This document shows, in pieces, positions 28,475 through 36,149 of a stretch of 50,431 bases of DNA. Numbering within the stretch: position 1 is the first letter of the stretch; the number at the start of each line of letters is the position of its first letter. The position numbers were made by a program, and so were the translations under genes. A model generated the notes under the pieces. That model was given only the letters and a program-made list of their open reading frames with translations, was not told the origin of the DNA and searched no databases. Source of the DNA: Rossellomorea vietnamensis NBRC 101237 (GTDB lineage Bacteria > Bacillota > Bacilli > Bacillales > Bacillaceae_B). Location of the stretch: NCBI RefSeq assembly GCF_001591825.1, contig NZ_BCVQ01000029.1, forward strand, positions 1 through 50,431, written 5' to 3'.

Positions 28475-29464
28475 TTGCAACATGACAAACACAAAGGCTC
28501 CATTCTTCCGAGAGAAGCCTGGGGCCTCTTCATCATCCTATTAATCAGTTTATTATCAAGGGGGTTGGGCATTCTTCTTCCACTGATCGGCAGCTTGTTA
28601 TTTGCGATCTTGATCGGGGCGATCCTCCAAAACACAATAAAACTCCCAAAAGCCTTCGATCCGGGAATACAGTTTACTTTGAAGGTTCTATTGAAAGTGG
28701 CCATCGTTTTTCTAGGTGTCGGATTGAGCCTTTATGATATCCTCCATATCGGTCAAAGAGCTCTATGGGTGATATTTTTCTCTGTCACCATAGGCATTTC
28801 AGTGACTTATGTTGTCGGGAAATGGCTTCGTATCGATAAAAGGTTGAGCTTATTGATCGGGATCGGCACCAGCATATGTGGAGCCACAGCGATCTCAGCC
28901 GTTAAAGGGATCGTCGGTGCTAAAGAGGATGAAACCGCTTATGCATTATCCACGATCGTCTTCTTTAATTTAATTGCATTTGTTACGTATCCCATCATCG
29001 GTCAACTTCTCGACATGTCTGATATATCGTTTGGGATCTGGGCGGGTACCGCCGTACATGATACTTCTTCGGCGGTTGCCGTTGGTTATGCATATGGAGA
29101 CGAAGCAGGTGAAGTTGCGACGACGGTGAAGCTTGCCAGAACATTATTCCTGATTCCTGTGATGTTTATCCTTCCGTTTATCTTAAGAAAGAAAAGTACA
29201 AAGGGAGCTCATTATAAGAAGGCCTTTCCGTGGTTCATATTTTTGTTCCTTGCGGTGTCACTGCTCCATACGTTTGGACTGATTCCAATGACCATGGAGT
29301 CATACCTTAAGAGTTCGTCCAAGTTCATGATCATCATGGTGATGACGGCTGTGGGTCTTCAAGTAAAAGGAAAAGATATCATCCGTCTAGGAATTAAACC
29401 TCTCCTGACGGGATTGATCGCTTCTATCACATGCGCTGTCATCAGTTTATTGCTTATCCTCTAA
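28475..29464 (+). CDS. YeiH/UPF0324 family membrane protein (putative sulfate-type exporter)
   Basis: 329 aa from TTG 28475, with AAAGGAG 10 nt upstream. About ten hydrophobic segments. Family hallmarks: VLLKVAIVFLGVGLSLYDIL, LLIGIGTSICGATAISAVKGIVGAKEDETAYALSTIV and WAGTAVHDTSSAVAVGYAYGDEAGEVATTVKLARTL. The family is annotated as putative sulfate or other anion exporter, but direct functional data are scarce. It is the only gene on the plus strand between topB and cotE; no T-rich terminator follows on the plus strand. Confidence 0.85.
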   Translation: MQHDKHKGSILPREAWGLFIILLISLLSRGLGILLPLIGSLLFAILIGAILQNTIKLPKAFDPGIQFTLKVLLKVAIVFLGVGLSLYDILHIGQRALWVIFFSVTIGISVTYVVGKWLRIDKRLSLLIGIGTSICGATAISAVKGIVGAKEDETAYALSTIVFFNLIAFVTYPIIGQLLDMSDISFGIWAGTAVHDTSSAVAVGYAYGDEAGEVATTVKLARTLFLIPVMFILPFILRKKSTKGAHYKKAFPWFIFLFLAVSLLHTFGLIPMTMESYLKSSSKFMIIMVMTAVGLQVKGKDIIRLGIKPLLTGLIASITCAVISLLLIL

Positions 29465-29490
29465 GCGAAAACAGTAACGACATTTCCATA

Positions 29491-29514
29491 AAAAAAGAGC
29501 ATCTGCACAGATGC
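29491..29514 (-). terminator. Second minus-strand terminator-like hairpin downstream of cotE
   Basis: A 7-bp stem GCATCTG/CAGATGC with a 2-nt spacer is followed on the minus strand by seven T. It lies about 45 nt beyond the main cotE terminator and just after the convergent yeiH-like gene. It may be a back-up terminator; it shares the GCATCTGCA core with the repeat at 11631-11662. Confidence 0.45.
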
Positions 29515-29557
29515 CCGTTGGTTCATATCCATTTTCCGACTGCTTACGTGCTAAGAA

Positions 29558-29588
29558 GAAAAAACTAGGAAGAGGCCGTCTTCCTAGT
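29558..29588 (-). terminator. Rho-independent terminator of cotE
   Basis: A perfect 10-bp stem ACTAGGAAGA/TCTTCCTAGT (29564-29573 with 29579-29588), 5-nt loop, followed on the minus strand by six T. It lies 6 nt beyond the stop codon. Confidence 0.92.
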
Positions 29589-29593
29589 CTATT

Positions 29594-30130
29594 TTATTCT
29601 TCGTCGCCTTCTAAGAAGTCTGGGTCTAACTCTTCAAATTCTTCATCATCCAAGTCGCAATCCCAGTCTTCATCGTCACAACCTTCAGGATTCACTAGGA
29701 CACATACTTTCGTTTCTCCGATAACTTCCACCAGGAATTCACGTTCGACGTGAACGATGATCTTGTTACCGTTCGGTGAAATGACCGCTTCGCAGCAATT
29801 TGGCTGTTGCAGTACTCTCGCACATACTTCAATGTCATCTAAGCAGTCTGGATCACGGTATTTCAATTTAATGCAATCTGTATATTCTACTCTCTCGGTT
29901 ACAACCGAAGTTTTCGTGTTGTCACTGTGGGAGTACCATACGTTGATTTCGTAAAAACCGTGAACTTCGACCTTCTTGCCGACTTTGTGTGCTTCATACT
30001 GATGGTTAATGATCCAGCAGCCTAAAATGCTCGATGGATTATGCGGTGGGCAAATCGTATGATGAGACTGTGTAAATTTACGTCCCTTCGCTACGACCGC
30101 TTTAGTGATAATCTCTCTATATTCTGCCAT
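29594..30130 (-). CDS. cotE: Outer spore-coat morphogenetic protein CotE
   Basis: 178 aa from ATG 30130 (AGGAGG 9 nt upstream). Almost the whole length follows B. subtilis CotE as I remember it: [98 protein letters not shown]. The strongly acidic tail ([27 protein letters not shown]) is typical. CotE is made in the mother cell and is needed for outer-coat, and in some species exosporium, attachment. Candidate sigma-E and sigma-K promoters lie upstream. In B. subtilis mutS follows directly; here it does not. Confidence 0.96.
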   Translation of the reverse strand: MAEYREIITKAVVAKGRKFTQSHHTICPPHNPSSILGCWIINHQYEAHKVGKKVEVHGFYEINVWYSHSDNTKTSVVTERVEYTDCIKLKYRDPDCLDDIEVCARVLQQPNCCEAVISPNGNKIIVHVEREFLVEVIGETKVCVLVNPEGCDDEDWDCDLDDEEFEELDPDFLEGDEE

Positions 30131-30160
30131 TCGAGCGAACCTCCTCATTCATTTTCAATT

Positions 30161-30188
30161 CATCTTATGCGACTATCTAGGTGTTTGT
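30161..30188 (-). promoter_or_regulatory. Candidate sigma-K-type promoter of cotE
   Basis: On the minus strand CATAAGATG (30161-30169) is one base off CATANNNTA, and an AC lies 17 nt upstream (30187-30188). B. subtilis cotE has both a sigma-E and a sigma-K promoter, so a second promoter at this place is expected. Confidence 0.4.
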
Positions 30189-30233
30189 GCGAGTAAATTT
30201 TATTACATAATGGGATTGTTGCTTAGATAATGT

Positions 30234-30261
30234 ATTGTATGCGAATCCCAATTGAATGTTC
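30234..30261 (-). promoter_or_regulatory. Candidate sigma-E promoter of cotE
   Basis: On the minus strand GAACATT (-35, 30255-30261) and CATACAAT (-10, 30234-30241) with a 13-nt spacer. The -10 is a full match to the sigma-E consensus CATACANT and the -35 matches KMATATT at 6 of 7. It lies about 105 nt upstream of the cotE start. Confidence 0.65.
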
Positions 30262-30295
30262 CGGAATGCGCTTGACGGGAATGGTGAAATAACAA

Positions 30296-30350
30296 ACAAA
30301 AAAAAACGATCTATACAGGAAAGGGAAATCCCTTTCCTGTATAGATCGTT
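30296..30350 (-). terminator. Rho-independent terminator of miaB-ricA
   Basis: A stem of more than 20 bp (about 30305-30326 with 30328-30350) followed on the minus strand by a run of nine or more T. It lies 40 nt beyond the ricA stop codon and separates ricA from cotE. Confidence 0.93.
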
Positions 30351-30389
30351 ATGACCTGTGTTTGTATGGCGTTTAATATGATCCCTGAA

Positions 30390-30821
30390 TTAGGAACAGC
30401 TGCCAGGTGCTGAATTTTTCACATGTGAACCTGTTTCCCCACGGAGTAGGTCACCACCCGTAGTCTCGATGATATGATCTGTCACATTATTTGAAATCAC
30501 CGAAGCAACGATTTGCAGTAAATCATTCACATCCGTTTGGGATTCCTTAAATTGTTGAACAACCGGAATCTCATCGATTTCCTTTTCAAGGTTTTCAATT
30601 TTCGCCTCAACCATTTTCAGGGCTTCGATTTTCCCGTAGTGTTGGAAGTTAACGGCTTGTTTTTGTAAACTCTTGATACTTGCGATCATTTCACGGACTT
30701 TTTGATTTTCGTGGATCTGTGCTTCCGCCCGCTTGAAGAAATCCACTTCTTCCGTTTCAGCAATCATCGTTGCCAGTTCTTCTGCACGTTTCATAATATC
30801 GTCTTTTGTATACTTTGCCAT
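30390..30821 (-). CDS. ricA: RicA (YmcA), YlbF/YmcA family
   Basis: 143 aa, exactly the B. subtilis length. Conserved blocks: MIAETEEVDFFKRAEAQI, LQKQAVNFQHYGKIEALKMVEAKIENLEKEIDEIPVVQQF and TGGDLLRGETGSHVKNS. It has only one Cys, near the C-terminus (PGSCS), as in B. subtilis RicA. RicA works with RicF (YlbF) and RicT (YaaT) in an Fe-S-containing complex. That complex directs RNase Y-dependent mRNA maturation and promotes sporulation, competence and biofilm formation. It starts 1 nt after the miaB stop codon, with its SD (GAGGTGA) inside the miaB end, so translation is likely coupled. Confidence 0.93.
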   Translation of the reverse strand: MAKYTKDDIMKRAEELATMIAETEEVDFFKRAEAQIHENQKVREMIASIKSLQKQAVNFQHYGKIEALKMVEAKIENLEKEIDEIPVVQQFKESQTDVNDLLQIVASVISNNVTDHIIETTGGDLLRGETGSHVKNSAPGSCS

Positions 30822-30822
30822 A

Positions 30823-32388
30823 TTATTTCACCTCTACTGCTTCCTGGAATTCTGTTCCGATTTGGCCTTCTCCTGCCATTTCCCCATCCAATGACCAGGA
30901 CTTGGCATCTGTGATCTTCACTTTCACTATTTTCCCAATGGCTGTCTTAGGAGCCTTGAAGTTTACGAGCTTACTGCGTCTTGTGTAGCCTGCCAGAATG
31001 TCAGGATTTTTCTTGCTTTCCCCATCCACAAGTACTTCAACGATTCGACCCGTATATTTCTTCATCGCTTCAGCAGAATACTCTTTCACCACTGCATTCA
31101 GCCTTTGAAGGCGTTCTTTCTTCACTTCCATCGGCACGTTGTCATTCATCTTCGCTGCAGGGGTACCTTCCCGTGGAGAGTAGATGTAAGTATATGCTGA
31201 TTCAAAGCCAACTTCCTTATATAAAGAAAGGGTTTCTTCAAATTGTTCATTGGTCTCATTGGGATAGCCAACGATAATATCTGTCGTAAGCGCCACGTCC
31301 GGCATGGCTTTTTTAATTTTACCCACTAATTCCAGGAATTGTTCCCTTGTATACTTTCGTGCCATGATTTTCAGGACATCTGTCGAACCTGATTGAACAG
31401 GTAAATGAATGTGCTCGACCAGATTTCCTTTCTTGGCAAGAACTTCGATTAAATGATCATCGAAATCCCTTGGATGACTGGTAGTGAACCGGATACGTGG
31501 AATATCCACCTTACGAAGATCATCCATTAAGTCACCCAACCCATACTGAAGGTCTTCAATATCCTTACCGTATGCGTTGACGTTTTGACCAAGGAGAGTG
31601 ATTTCCTGGTATCCTTGTGCAGCCAGATGGCGGACTTCCTGAATGATTTCTTCAGGACGGCGGCTTCTTTCTTTCCCTCGTGTATACGGTACGATACAGT
31701 ATGTACAGAACTTGTCACATCCGTACATGATATTGACCCATGCCTTGATATTGCCACGGCGGACCTTCGGAAGGTTCTCAATGACGTCCCCTTCTTTCGA
31801 CCAGACCTCAACGACCATCGCCTTGGACATATAAGCATCTGATAATATTTGAGGAAGACGATGAATATTATGCGTTCCAAAGATCATGTCCACCTGTTGA
31901 TAGGTTTTCAGGATTTTGTTGACAACCGATTCTTCCTGGGACATACATCCGCATACTCCAATTAATAGATCAGGCTTTTCCCGTTTTAAATGTTTGAGAT
32001 GTCCTAATTCGCCGAACACCTTATTCTCAGCATTTTCACGAATGGCACAGGTATTCAATAGGATGACATCCGCATCATCTGTCGAATTCGTTGCTTCATA
32101 GCCGAGTGCCATGAAGATCCCTGCCATCACTTCTGTATCATGTTCATTCATTTGACAACCATAGGTACGGATATAGAATTTCTTTCCTTCCCCGAGTCCT
32201 CTATATTGATCATCGATTGTAAAGTCATTATGGTATTGAATTTCTTCTTTCCCACGCTTCTTGGCATCTTTTAACGACGGCGGGATATAGACACTTTCAA
32301 AGTACTTGCTGTAATCCTTAACAGATTTTTGGTCTGCTGGAGATACAGACTTCGATTGTTGTCCATGTTTTCGCTGTTCTTCGTTCAT
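30823..32388 (-). CDS. miaB: tRNA-2-methylthio-N6-dimethylallyladenosine synthase MiaB
   Basis: 521 aa from ATG 32388 (AAAGGGGAT 5 nt upstream); the open frame runs 26 codons further upstream but does not resemble the family. Domains: N-terminal UPF0004/MTTase ([50 protein letters not shown]), holding the three Cys of the auxiliary cluster. The radical-SAM core carries Cys224, Cys228 and Cys231 (GCDKFCTYC). A C-terminal TRAM domain follows ([18 protein letters not shown]...LVNFKAP). It methylthiolates i6A37 in tRNAs reading UNN codons. First gene of a miaB-ricA operon. Confidence 0.97.
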   Translation of the reverse strand: MNEEQRKHGQQSKSVSPADQKSVKDYSKYFESVYIPPSLKDAKKRGKEEIQYHNDFTIDDQYRGLGEGKKFYIRTYGCQMNEHDTEVMAGIFMALGYEATNSTDDADVILLNTCAIRENAENKVFGELGHLKHLKREKPDLLIGVCGCMSQEESVVNKILKTYQQVDMIFGTHNIHRLPQILSDAYMSKAMVVEVWSKEGDVIENLPKVRRGNIKAWVNIMYGCDKFCTYCIVPYTRGKERSRRPEEIIQEVRHLAAQGYQEITLLGQNVNAYGKDIEDLQYGLGDLMDDLRKVDIPRIRFTTSHPRDFDDHLIEVLAKKGNLVEHIHLPVQSGSTDVLKIMARKYTREQFLELVGKIKKAMPDVALTTDIIVGYPNETNEQFEETLSLYKEVGFESAYTYIYSPREGTPAAKMNDNVPMEVKKERLQRLNAVVKEYSAEAMKKYTGRIVEVLVDGESKKNPDILAGYTRRSKLVNFKAPKTAIGKIVKVKITDAKSWSLDGEMAGEGQIGTEFQEAVEVK

Positions 32389-32757
32389 GAATAATCCCCT
32401 TTCTACCTCTATAACCAAACCGTTTTCTTCTATATATAAAGCCGGCCGAATTAACAGGATAAACATTGTTGCACATTACTATAGTATAAAGGTTTTCAAT
32501 CCCACATACAATAGAGTCGCTTAACTGTTGAAAAATGTTTCATTCCTATCATAGCTACTGTTTGTTTCGTTTCATTACATATATTTTCTCCTTTCAGCCA
32601 CTCAGGGAAACACTTTCTTCTATCAAATCCTATACACTGATTAACTACCAATTATGTACCTGAAATCTATTTTTATCACTTTAGGCTAGAGGCTCAATCG
32701 AATATTCCCTTATGAACGTATGATAATTAGTAGTAAATTGTAAAGGAGTGTTAAAGA
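32389..32757. other. 369-bp divergent intergenic region miaB / cotY-Z-like gene
   Basis: No convincing ORF. It contains the sigma-A-like promoter of miaB on the minus strand (32483-32511). On the plus strand CATACAAT (32505-32512) resembles a sigma-E -10 but overlaps the miaB -35, so it may be chance. Closer to the plus-strand gene, CGTATGATA (32717-32725) is one base off a sigma-K -10, and CTTTAGGC just upstream resembles a GerE box. The rest is AT-rich with nothing recognisable. Confidence 0.5.
32483..32511 (-). promoter_or_regulatory. Candidate sigma-A promoter of miaB-ricA
   Basis: On the minus strand TTGTAT (-35, 32506-32511), a 17-nt spacer and TATACT (-10, 32483-32488), about 95 nt upstream of the miaB start. 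Confidence 0.55.
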
Positions 32758-33330
32758 ATGAGTTATAGTCAGAAATCAAATGCTCAGGACACCTATTTCC
32801 ATGAAGATTATCAAAAGAACAAATGCCATGACTCCCGCTCCAGGCATTATGATCATTGTGTCGAAGACGTTTTGGAAGCAATCCTTGAAGCTCAGAAAAA
32901 AGCAAAAAAAGATCATGGTTGTGATACTTCGTGTAAAAAGTCCATAGAGGATTTACTTTGTGAAAAAAAGAAACACAAAAAGAATACCATCCCTTTTATT
33001 TTGTATTGTGGCTGCGAGCCATTTAAGGGCACTGGTGTTACGACCTATCATTGTCATTCAAAAAAGAAAAAAACCTTCAAGTGCATCGAGACCTATGTCT
33101 TTAAGTTAATAGACCTTGATCATAAATGTGCGACTCTTGAATTATTGACCTTTAAATCCGACCACCACAAGGGCGATTCCCATCATCATGAAAGTAAATG
33201 CGCACTTTCTTCACCTTGTAAACAGATCGACCACAAAAGTGTGGATGATTTGATGGGAACGGGAATTTGTATAACTGTAGACTTGTCTTGTTTCTGTGCA
33301 ATCACCTGCCTGCCTGCTGTTCATTTATAG
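32758..33330 (+). CDS. CotY/CotZ/ExsY-type cysteine-rich spore coat protein
   Basis: 190 aa with 16 Cys and many His. The C-terminal TGICITVDLSCFCAITCLPAVHL matches the signature end of CotZ/CotY/ExsY (CIEVDLDCFCAINCL in B. subtilis CotZ, from memory). The upstream NTIPFILYCGC and KCIETYVFKLIDLDHKCATLELL are also family-like. Proteins of this family self-assemble into disulfide-linked hexagonal sheets in the crust or exosporium basal layer. The first 60 residues are unlike CotY/Z and contain a helix with CDTSCKK. AAAGGAG precedes the ATG. It opens the spore-surface island. Confidence 0.85.
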   Translation: MSYSQKSNAQDTYFHEDYQKNKCHDSRSRHYDHCVEDVLEAILEAQKKAKKDHGCDTSCKKSIEDLLCEKKKHKKNTIPFILYCGCEPFKGTGVTTYHCHSKKKKTFKCIETYVFKLIDLDHKCATLELLTFKSDHHKGDSHHHESKCALSSPCKQIDHKSVDDLMGTGICITVDLSCFCAITCLPAVHL

Positions 33331-33340
33331 ATACATCCCC

Positions 33341-33379
33341 AATGAAAAAAGGTGAACGAAAGTCGTTCACCTTTTTCAT
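33341..33379. terminator. Bidirectional terminator
   Basis: A stem AAAAAAGGTGAACG/CGTTCACCTTTTTCAT around a 5-nt loop sits between convergent genes, with T-runs on both strands. It overlaps the stop codon of the minus-strand gene ending at 33376. Confidence 0.88.
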
Positions 33380-33762
33380 CCTCCAAAAGCTTCAAGTAAA
33401 TCGTCAATTTCTTTCATTCCAACGGAAGTATGATCCTGTTCTTTTGGACTTTTGACGGTGTATTCGTTCAAGTTCTTGGAGGAATCATTTCCATTTTGAA
33501 GCAGCAGTCTCTTCAGTTCCAATAGTTCTTCTAATATGGCATGTTCGGATTGTCTATGAACTTGAACCGGTTTAACGTGGTGCAGGTAATCATCCAGTGC
33601 AGAAAAAACAAGATGAATCAATGTATTATTTTTTGCATGATAGGCGACTTGCTCTACAACCTTTGAAGTGATGGCTTTCGTTTCACCGGTTTTAACATTT
33701 ACGAAGCTCTCGGGGATCGTTAGAATTGTATCCTGAAAGTAATCTGCATATTTTTTAGGCAT
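33376..33762 (-). CDS. Small partner protein downstream of the ParM-like actin
   Basis: 128 aa from ATG 33762 (AAAGGG 8 nt upstream; earlier GTG/ATG codons fall within the SD spacing). The first 65 residues mix helix and strand (MPKKYADYFQDTILTIPESFVNVKTGETKAITSKVVEQVAYHAKNNTLIHLVFSALDDYLHHV). A predicted amphipathic helix (SEHAILEELLELKRLLLQ) and an acidic C-terminal tail ending DDLLEAFGG follow. I recognise no family. The gene starts 12 nt after the ParM-like gene, the place where actin-type segregation operons carry their adaptor (ParR, AlfB, Alp7R). An adaptor role is therefore a reasonable guess; no ribbon-helix-helix motif is obvious. Confidence 0.65.
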   Translation of the reverse strand: MPKKYADYFQDTILTIPESFVNVKTGETKAITSKVVEQVAYHAKNNTLIHLVFSALDDYLHHVKPVQVHRQSEHAILEELLELKRLLLQNGNDSSKNLNEYTVKSPKEQDHTSVGMKEIDDLLEAFGG

Positions 33763-33774
33763 ATTCATCACCCT

Positions 33775-34956
33775 TTAGCTTTTTGTATATTCAATGTGCG
33801 CAGGATTATTTTTTAGTTGATTCAATTTTGCAAGGATCATTAATCCTGATACATTTAATTTTTCCATATTTTGCGGGAAGAATAATTCAATAGGGCGTCC
33901 CCTTTCTGCCCATTTAACGGCCGCTTCCCTGATATGGGATTCGGCTATTTTTGCGGCACCGCCAACTGCAATGTATTTGACCGCCCCTTTGATTTCATTT
34001 GAGCTGTTCCTGACCCGATCGAAATGTTCCAAGTATTTAATGGCCAATGATTTTAACTGAGGAATGATATATTTACTTATATCTTTTTTCACACCGGCGA
34101 ATGGTTCTACATACCACTCGGATTGACCTGCGACCAGTTTCTCCTCCAGCTCAGACCTTGAGTCGAACTTGTATAGCTCATACTTACTTACCTTTTGTAT
34201 GATATGATCTAAAAACTGGTTGATCCCGAAAGGCTCTCCCTCAATGGAGGCTACAGGCTTATTGTGTTTGACCCCTACAAAATCCACTGAATCCCCCCCC
34301 AGATCACCGATCAGGATCCCTTTGGCAGAGTCCTGTAAGAGAGATTCATCTTTAACCCCCAGTGTCTCACTATCCCGTGTTAACGCGAGGTACGCACAGG
34401 CTCCTTCAGCCCCGATAATGACATCTTTAATCTGAAGTCTTACGATGATTTCTTTTGGGGCAATCATTCCAGGAACCTTGTGTAGATATACTGTATGGGT
34501 TCCGATTAAACGGCTTTTTAACGTATCTTTGCGCTCTTTATACTGAGTGGTCGGCAGGGAGACCGCCAATTGATCGATCTCAAAGGATAGATCTGTATCA
34601 AAATGGCTGCTCATTACAGCATGATGGGCCAACATACCAAATAAAAGGGTGTAAGTACGGTCTTCATCTACCTTCTGATTATTAAAGGATGTTAAACTTA
34701 CATTTCGCTGTCTGGCTGCTGCTTTCCCGATATAATATGGATCCCTTTTTTCATGAAGTGCTGAACTGTTCACTTCCACAATCAAATTGTCTTGTAGCAA
34801 AACATCCTCGTCGTCGTAAGGTTTCTCATAAAATTCTTCATCAAATAACGCAATTGCATTCGGCATGGAATACTCTTTCACTTTACCTTGAGTTGATACA
34901 ATGGCTTTATAAAAGCTGTTCCCTAAGTCCACAGCTGCATAATTATGCCTATCCAT
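33775..34956 (-). CDS. ParM/StbA-family bacterial actin-like ATPase
   Basis: 393 aa. The actin-fold nucleotide motifs are present: phosphate-1 AAVDLGNSFYKAIV (7-20, Asp10), phosphate-2 GILIGDLGGDSVDFVGV (213-229, Asp218) and the adenosine motif YIAVGGAAKI (328-337). GAEGACAYLAL fits the conserved helix before phosphate-2. Length and motifs fit the ParM/Alp class rather than MreB or FtsA. A tight SD (GGAGGAGG, 5 nt) precedes the ATG. Such actins usually segregate plasmids; this one is chromosomal, between a coat gene and SPOCS-domain genes, with a small partner gene downstream. A role in spore-surface assembly or remnant plasmid origin are both open. Confidence 0.8.
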   Translation of the reverse strand: MDRHNYAAVDLGNSFYKAIVSTQGKVKEYSMPNAIALFDEEFYEKPYDDEDVLLQDNLIVEVNSSALHEKRDPYYIGKAAARQRNVSLTSFNNQKVDEDRTYTLLFGMLAHHAVMSSHFDTDLSFEIDQLAVSLPTTQYKERKDTLKSRLIGTHTVYLHKVPGMIAPKEIIVRLQIKDVIIGAEGACAYLALTRDSETLGVKDESLLQDSAKGILIGDLGGDSVDFVGVKHNKPVASIEGEPFGINQFLDHIIQKVSKYELYKFDSRSELEEKLVAGQSEWYVEPFAGVKKDISKYIIPQLKSLAIKYLEHFDRVRNSSNEIKGAVKYIAVGGAAKIAESHIREAAVKWAERGRPIELFFPQNMEKLNVSGLMILAKLNQLKNNPAHIEYTKS

Positions 34957-35085
34957 TACATCCTCCTCCTTCCCTTAAGCTTATGCCGGGAGAGAAAACA
35001 TCTGTGCACGTACCCAGTCATAAATTTTTCCGGGGGGTAACGTAATATGGATTTATTTCTGCTAATACTTTTTCTCTATTAAATT

Positions 35086-35119
35086 TCCACTCTTATACTG
35101 ATTCATATATCCACTCTTA
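35086..35119. repeat. Direct repeat TCCACTCTTA, 24-bp spacing
   Basis: Two exact 10-bp copies (35086-35095 and 35110-35119) lie in the divergent region between the ParM-like gene and the SPOCS-like gene. The downstream copy is placed like a -35 element for the CATACTATA at 35134. A related TCCACTC lies at the equivalent place upstream of the SPOCS gene at 38633-39391. Confidence 0.6.
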
Positions 35120-35133
35120 ATAGATTCTGTCAG

Positions 35134-35142
35134 CATACTATA
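35134..35142 (+). promoter_or_regulatory. Candidate sigma-K -10 element
   Basis: CATACTATA is a full match to CATANNNTA, about 43 nt upstream of the SPOCS-like gene. The nearest AC (in CCACTC) is 19 nt upstream, slightly long, so the -35 match is weak. Confidence 0.5.
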
Positions 35143-35184
35143 AAGTGTAGTTTAAATATTGTTTATTAAATAGGAGGAAAAAAA

Positions 35185-35952
35185 ATGAGTGATTATAATA
35201 AGAATAAAAATTGTGTGAACGTAGACAAGTCTGCTTCACTCGATCACTGCGACAATACTGCCGTAGATCCCATTCTAACCCCGGCAGGTGAAAGAATTGT
35301 CCATGTTCCAGTAGATTTGGGAGTATATCGTGTATCAAGTAACCTTGAAGCACACATTAAATTTCCAGAGCCTGTAATGGAAATCAAAGATGTAAAAAAG
35401 AAAGTCGAAATCGTACAATGCCGTTTAATGACGATTCCAACCAGCGATGGCGACTTCAGTGAAGATGGTGCACAATTTCCTCTTCTATTATCAGGGTATG
35501 TGCGCAAAAACATTCAATATGCTACACCATGCGGAGGGTCGGGATTTGATGGATCCTGTATATCTTCTGACATTAAATCATTAACGGTCCGCGTGCCCTT
35601 TAAATGCATGACTACGATTACCCTGGATTCTCCAGTCCAGCTCCCAAGAACGAATAACCGTCAGGAATTTGACTTCTTCAGAGCTCAAGACTTAGGGACA
35701 GGCTATCCAGAGAAGGATCAATATTTATCAAATGATATTTCCCAATTCCATCAATACAGCAATCAATACTACAATCAACTTCCTTATTGTGAATTGCTTT
35801 CAAGCAGCATTTTAGAATGGGATGAATCAACAGATCGTGTATCCGAAGGTCCTGTAGGTGAAGGATATTTCTACAATATGCTAGAAAAAATGTCCCTCAA
35901 CTTTACCATTAAAGTCTTACAAAAACAGCAAATCCGTCTTACTGCAGAATAA
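35185..35952 (+). CDS. SPOCS/DUF3794-like spore protein A (CsxC-like)
   Basis: 255 aa. The core (about 38-165) has the pattern I associate with SPOCS/DUF3794 domains. It reads VPVDLGVYRVSSNLEAHIKFPEPVMEIKDVKKKVEIVQCRL, then LLLSGYVRKNIQYATPC, then SLTVRVPFKCMTTITL and NNRQEFDFF. A C-terminal extension (GYPEKDQYLSNDISQFHQYSNQ, YCELLSSSILEWDE, GEGYFYNMLEKMSLNFTIKVLQKQQIRL) is shared with the next gene. No signal peptide, so it is made in the cytoplasm, presumably of the mother cell. SPOCS domains occur in SipL, a coat-anchoring protein of Clostridioides. GGAGGAAA precedes the ATG; a sigma-K-like -10 is upstream and a perfect terminator palindrome follows. Confidence 0.65.
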   Translation: MSDYNKNKNCVNVDKSASLDHCDNTAVDPILTPAGERIVHVPVDLGVYRVSSNLEAHIKFPEPVMEIKDVKKKVEIVQCRLMTIPTSDGDFSEDGAQFPLLLSGYVRKNIQYATPCGGSGFDGSCISSDIKSLTVRVPFKCMTTITLDSPVQLPRTNNRQEFDFFRAQDLGTGYPEKDQYLSNDISQFHQYSNQYYNQLPYCELLSSSILEWDESTDRVSEGPVGEGYFYNMLEKMSLNFTIKVLQKQQIRLTAE

Positions 35953-35972
35953 GCAGTAACCTACCATCATCA

Positions 35973-36022
35973 GCACTCCCCCTACTGTTATCGATAACAG
36001 TAGGGGGAGTGCATTTTCTTTC
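35973..36022 (+). terminator. Terminator of SPOCS-like gene A
   Basis: A perfect 20-bp palindrome (35973-35992 with 35993-36012) is followed by ATTTTCTTTC. It lies 20 nt past the stop codon. Confidence 0.85.
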
Positions 36023-36095
36023 TGTACATCATTCTCATCAGTATTATTGGCAGGCTTTCCATAATTAGTCTCTATACATATAGGCTCAGGCCCAA

Positions 36096-36122
36096 ACATC
36101 TATCAATCTAAATCATAAGATG
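36096..36122 (+). promoter_or_regulatory. Candidate sigma-K promoter
   Basis: AC at 36096-36097, a 16-nt spacer and CATAAGATG (36114-36122), one base off CATANNNTA. It is placed about 28 nt before the SPOCS-like gene B. The same -10 string is found upstream of cotE. Confidence 0.45.
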
Positions 36123-36149
36123 GCATTATCTTGCTTTAGGAGGCACCTT

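Noticed and set aside
32505..32512. CATACAAT as a sigma-E -10 for the CotY/Z-type gene
   Set aside because: It coincides with the -35 (TTGTAT on the minus strand) of a better-supported miaB promoter and lies about 245 nt from the coat gene with a poor -35.
33376..34956. Reading the ParM-like pair as an active plasmid partition system
   Set aside because: No replication initiator, no extended iteron array and conserved chromosomal genes on both sides; only two short direct repeats were seen.
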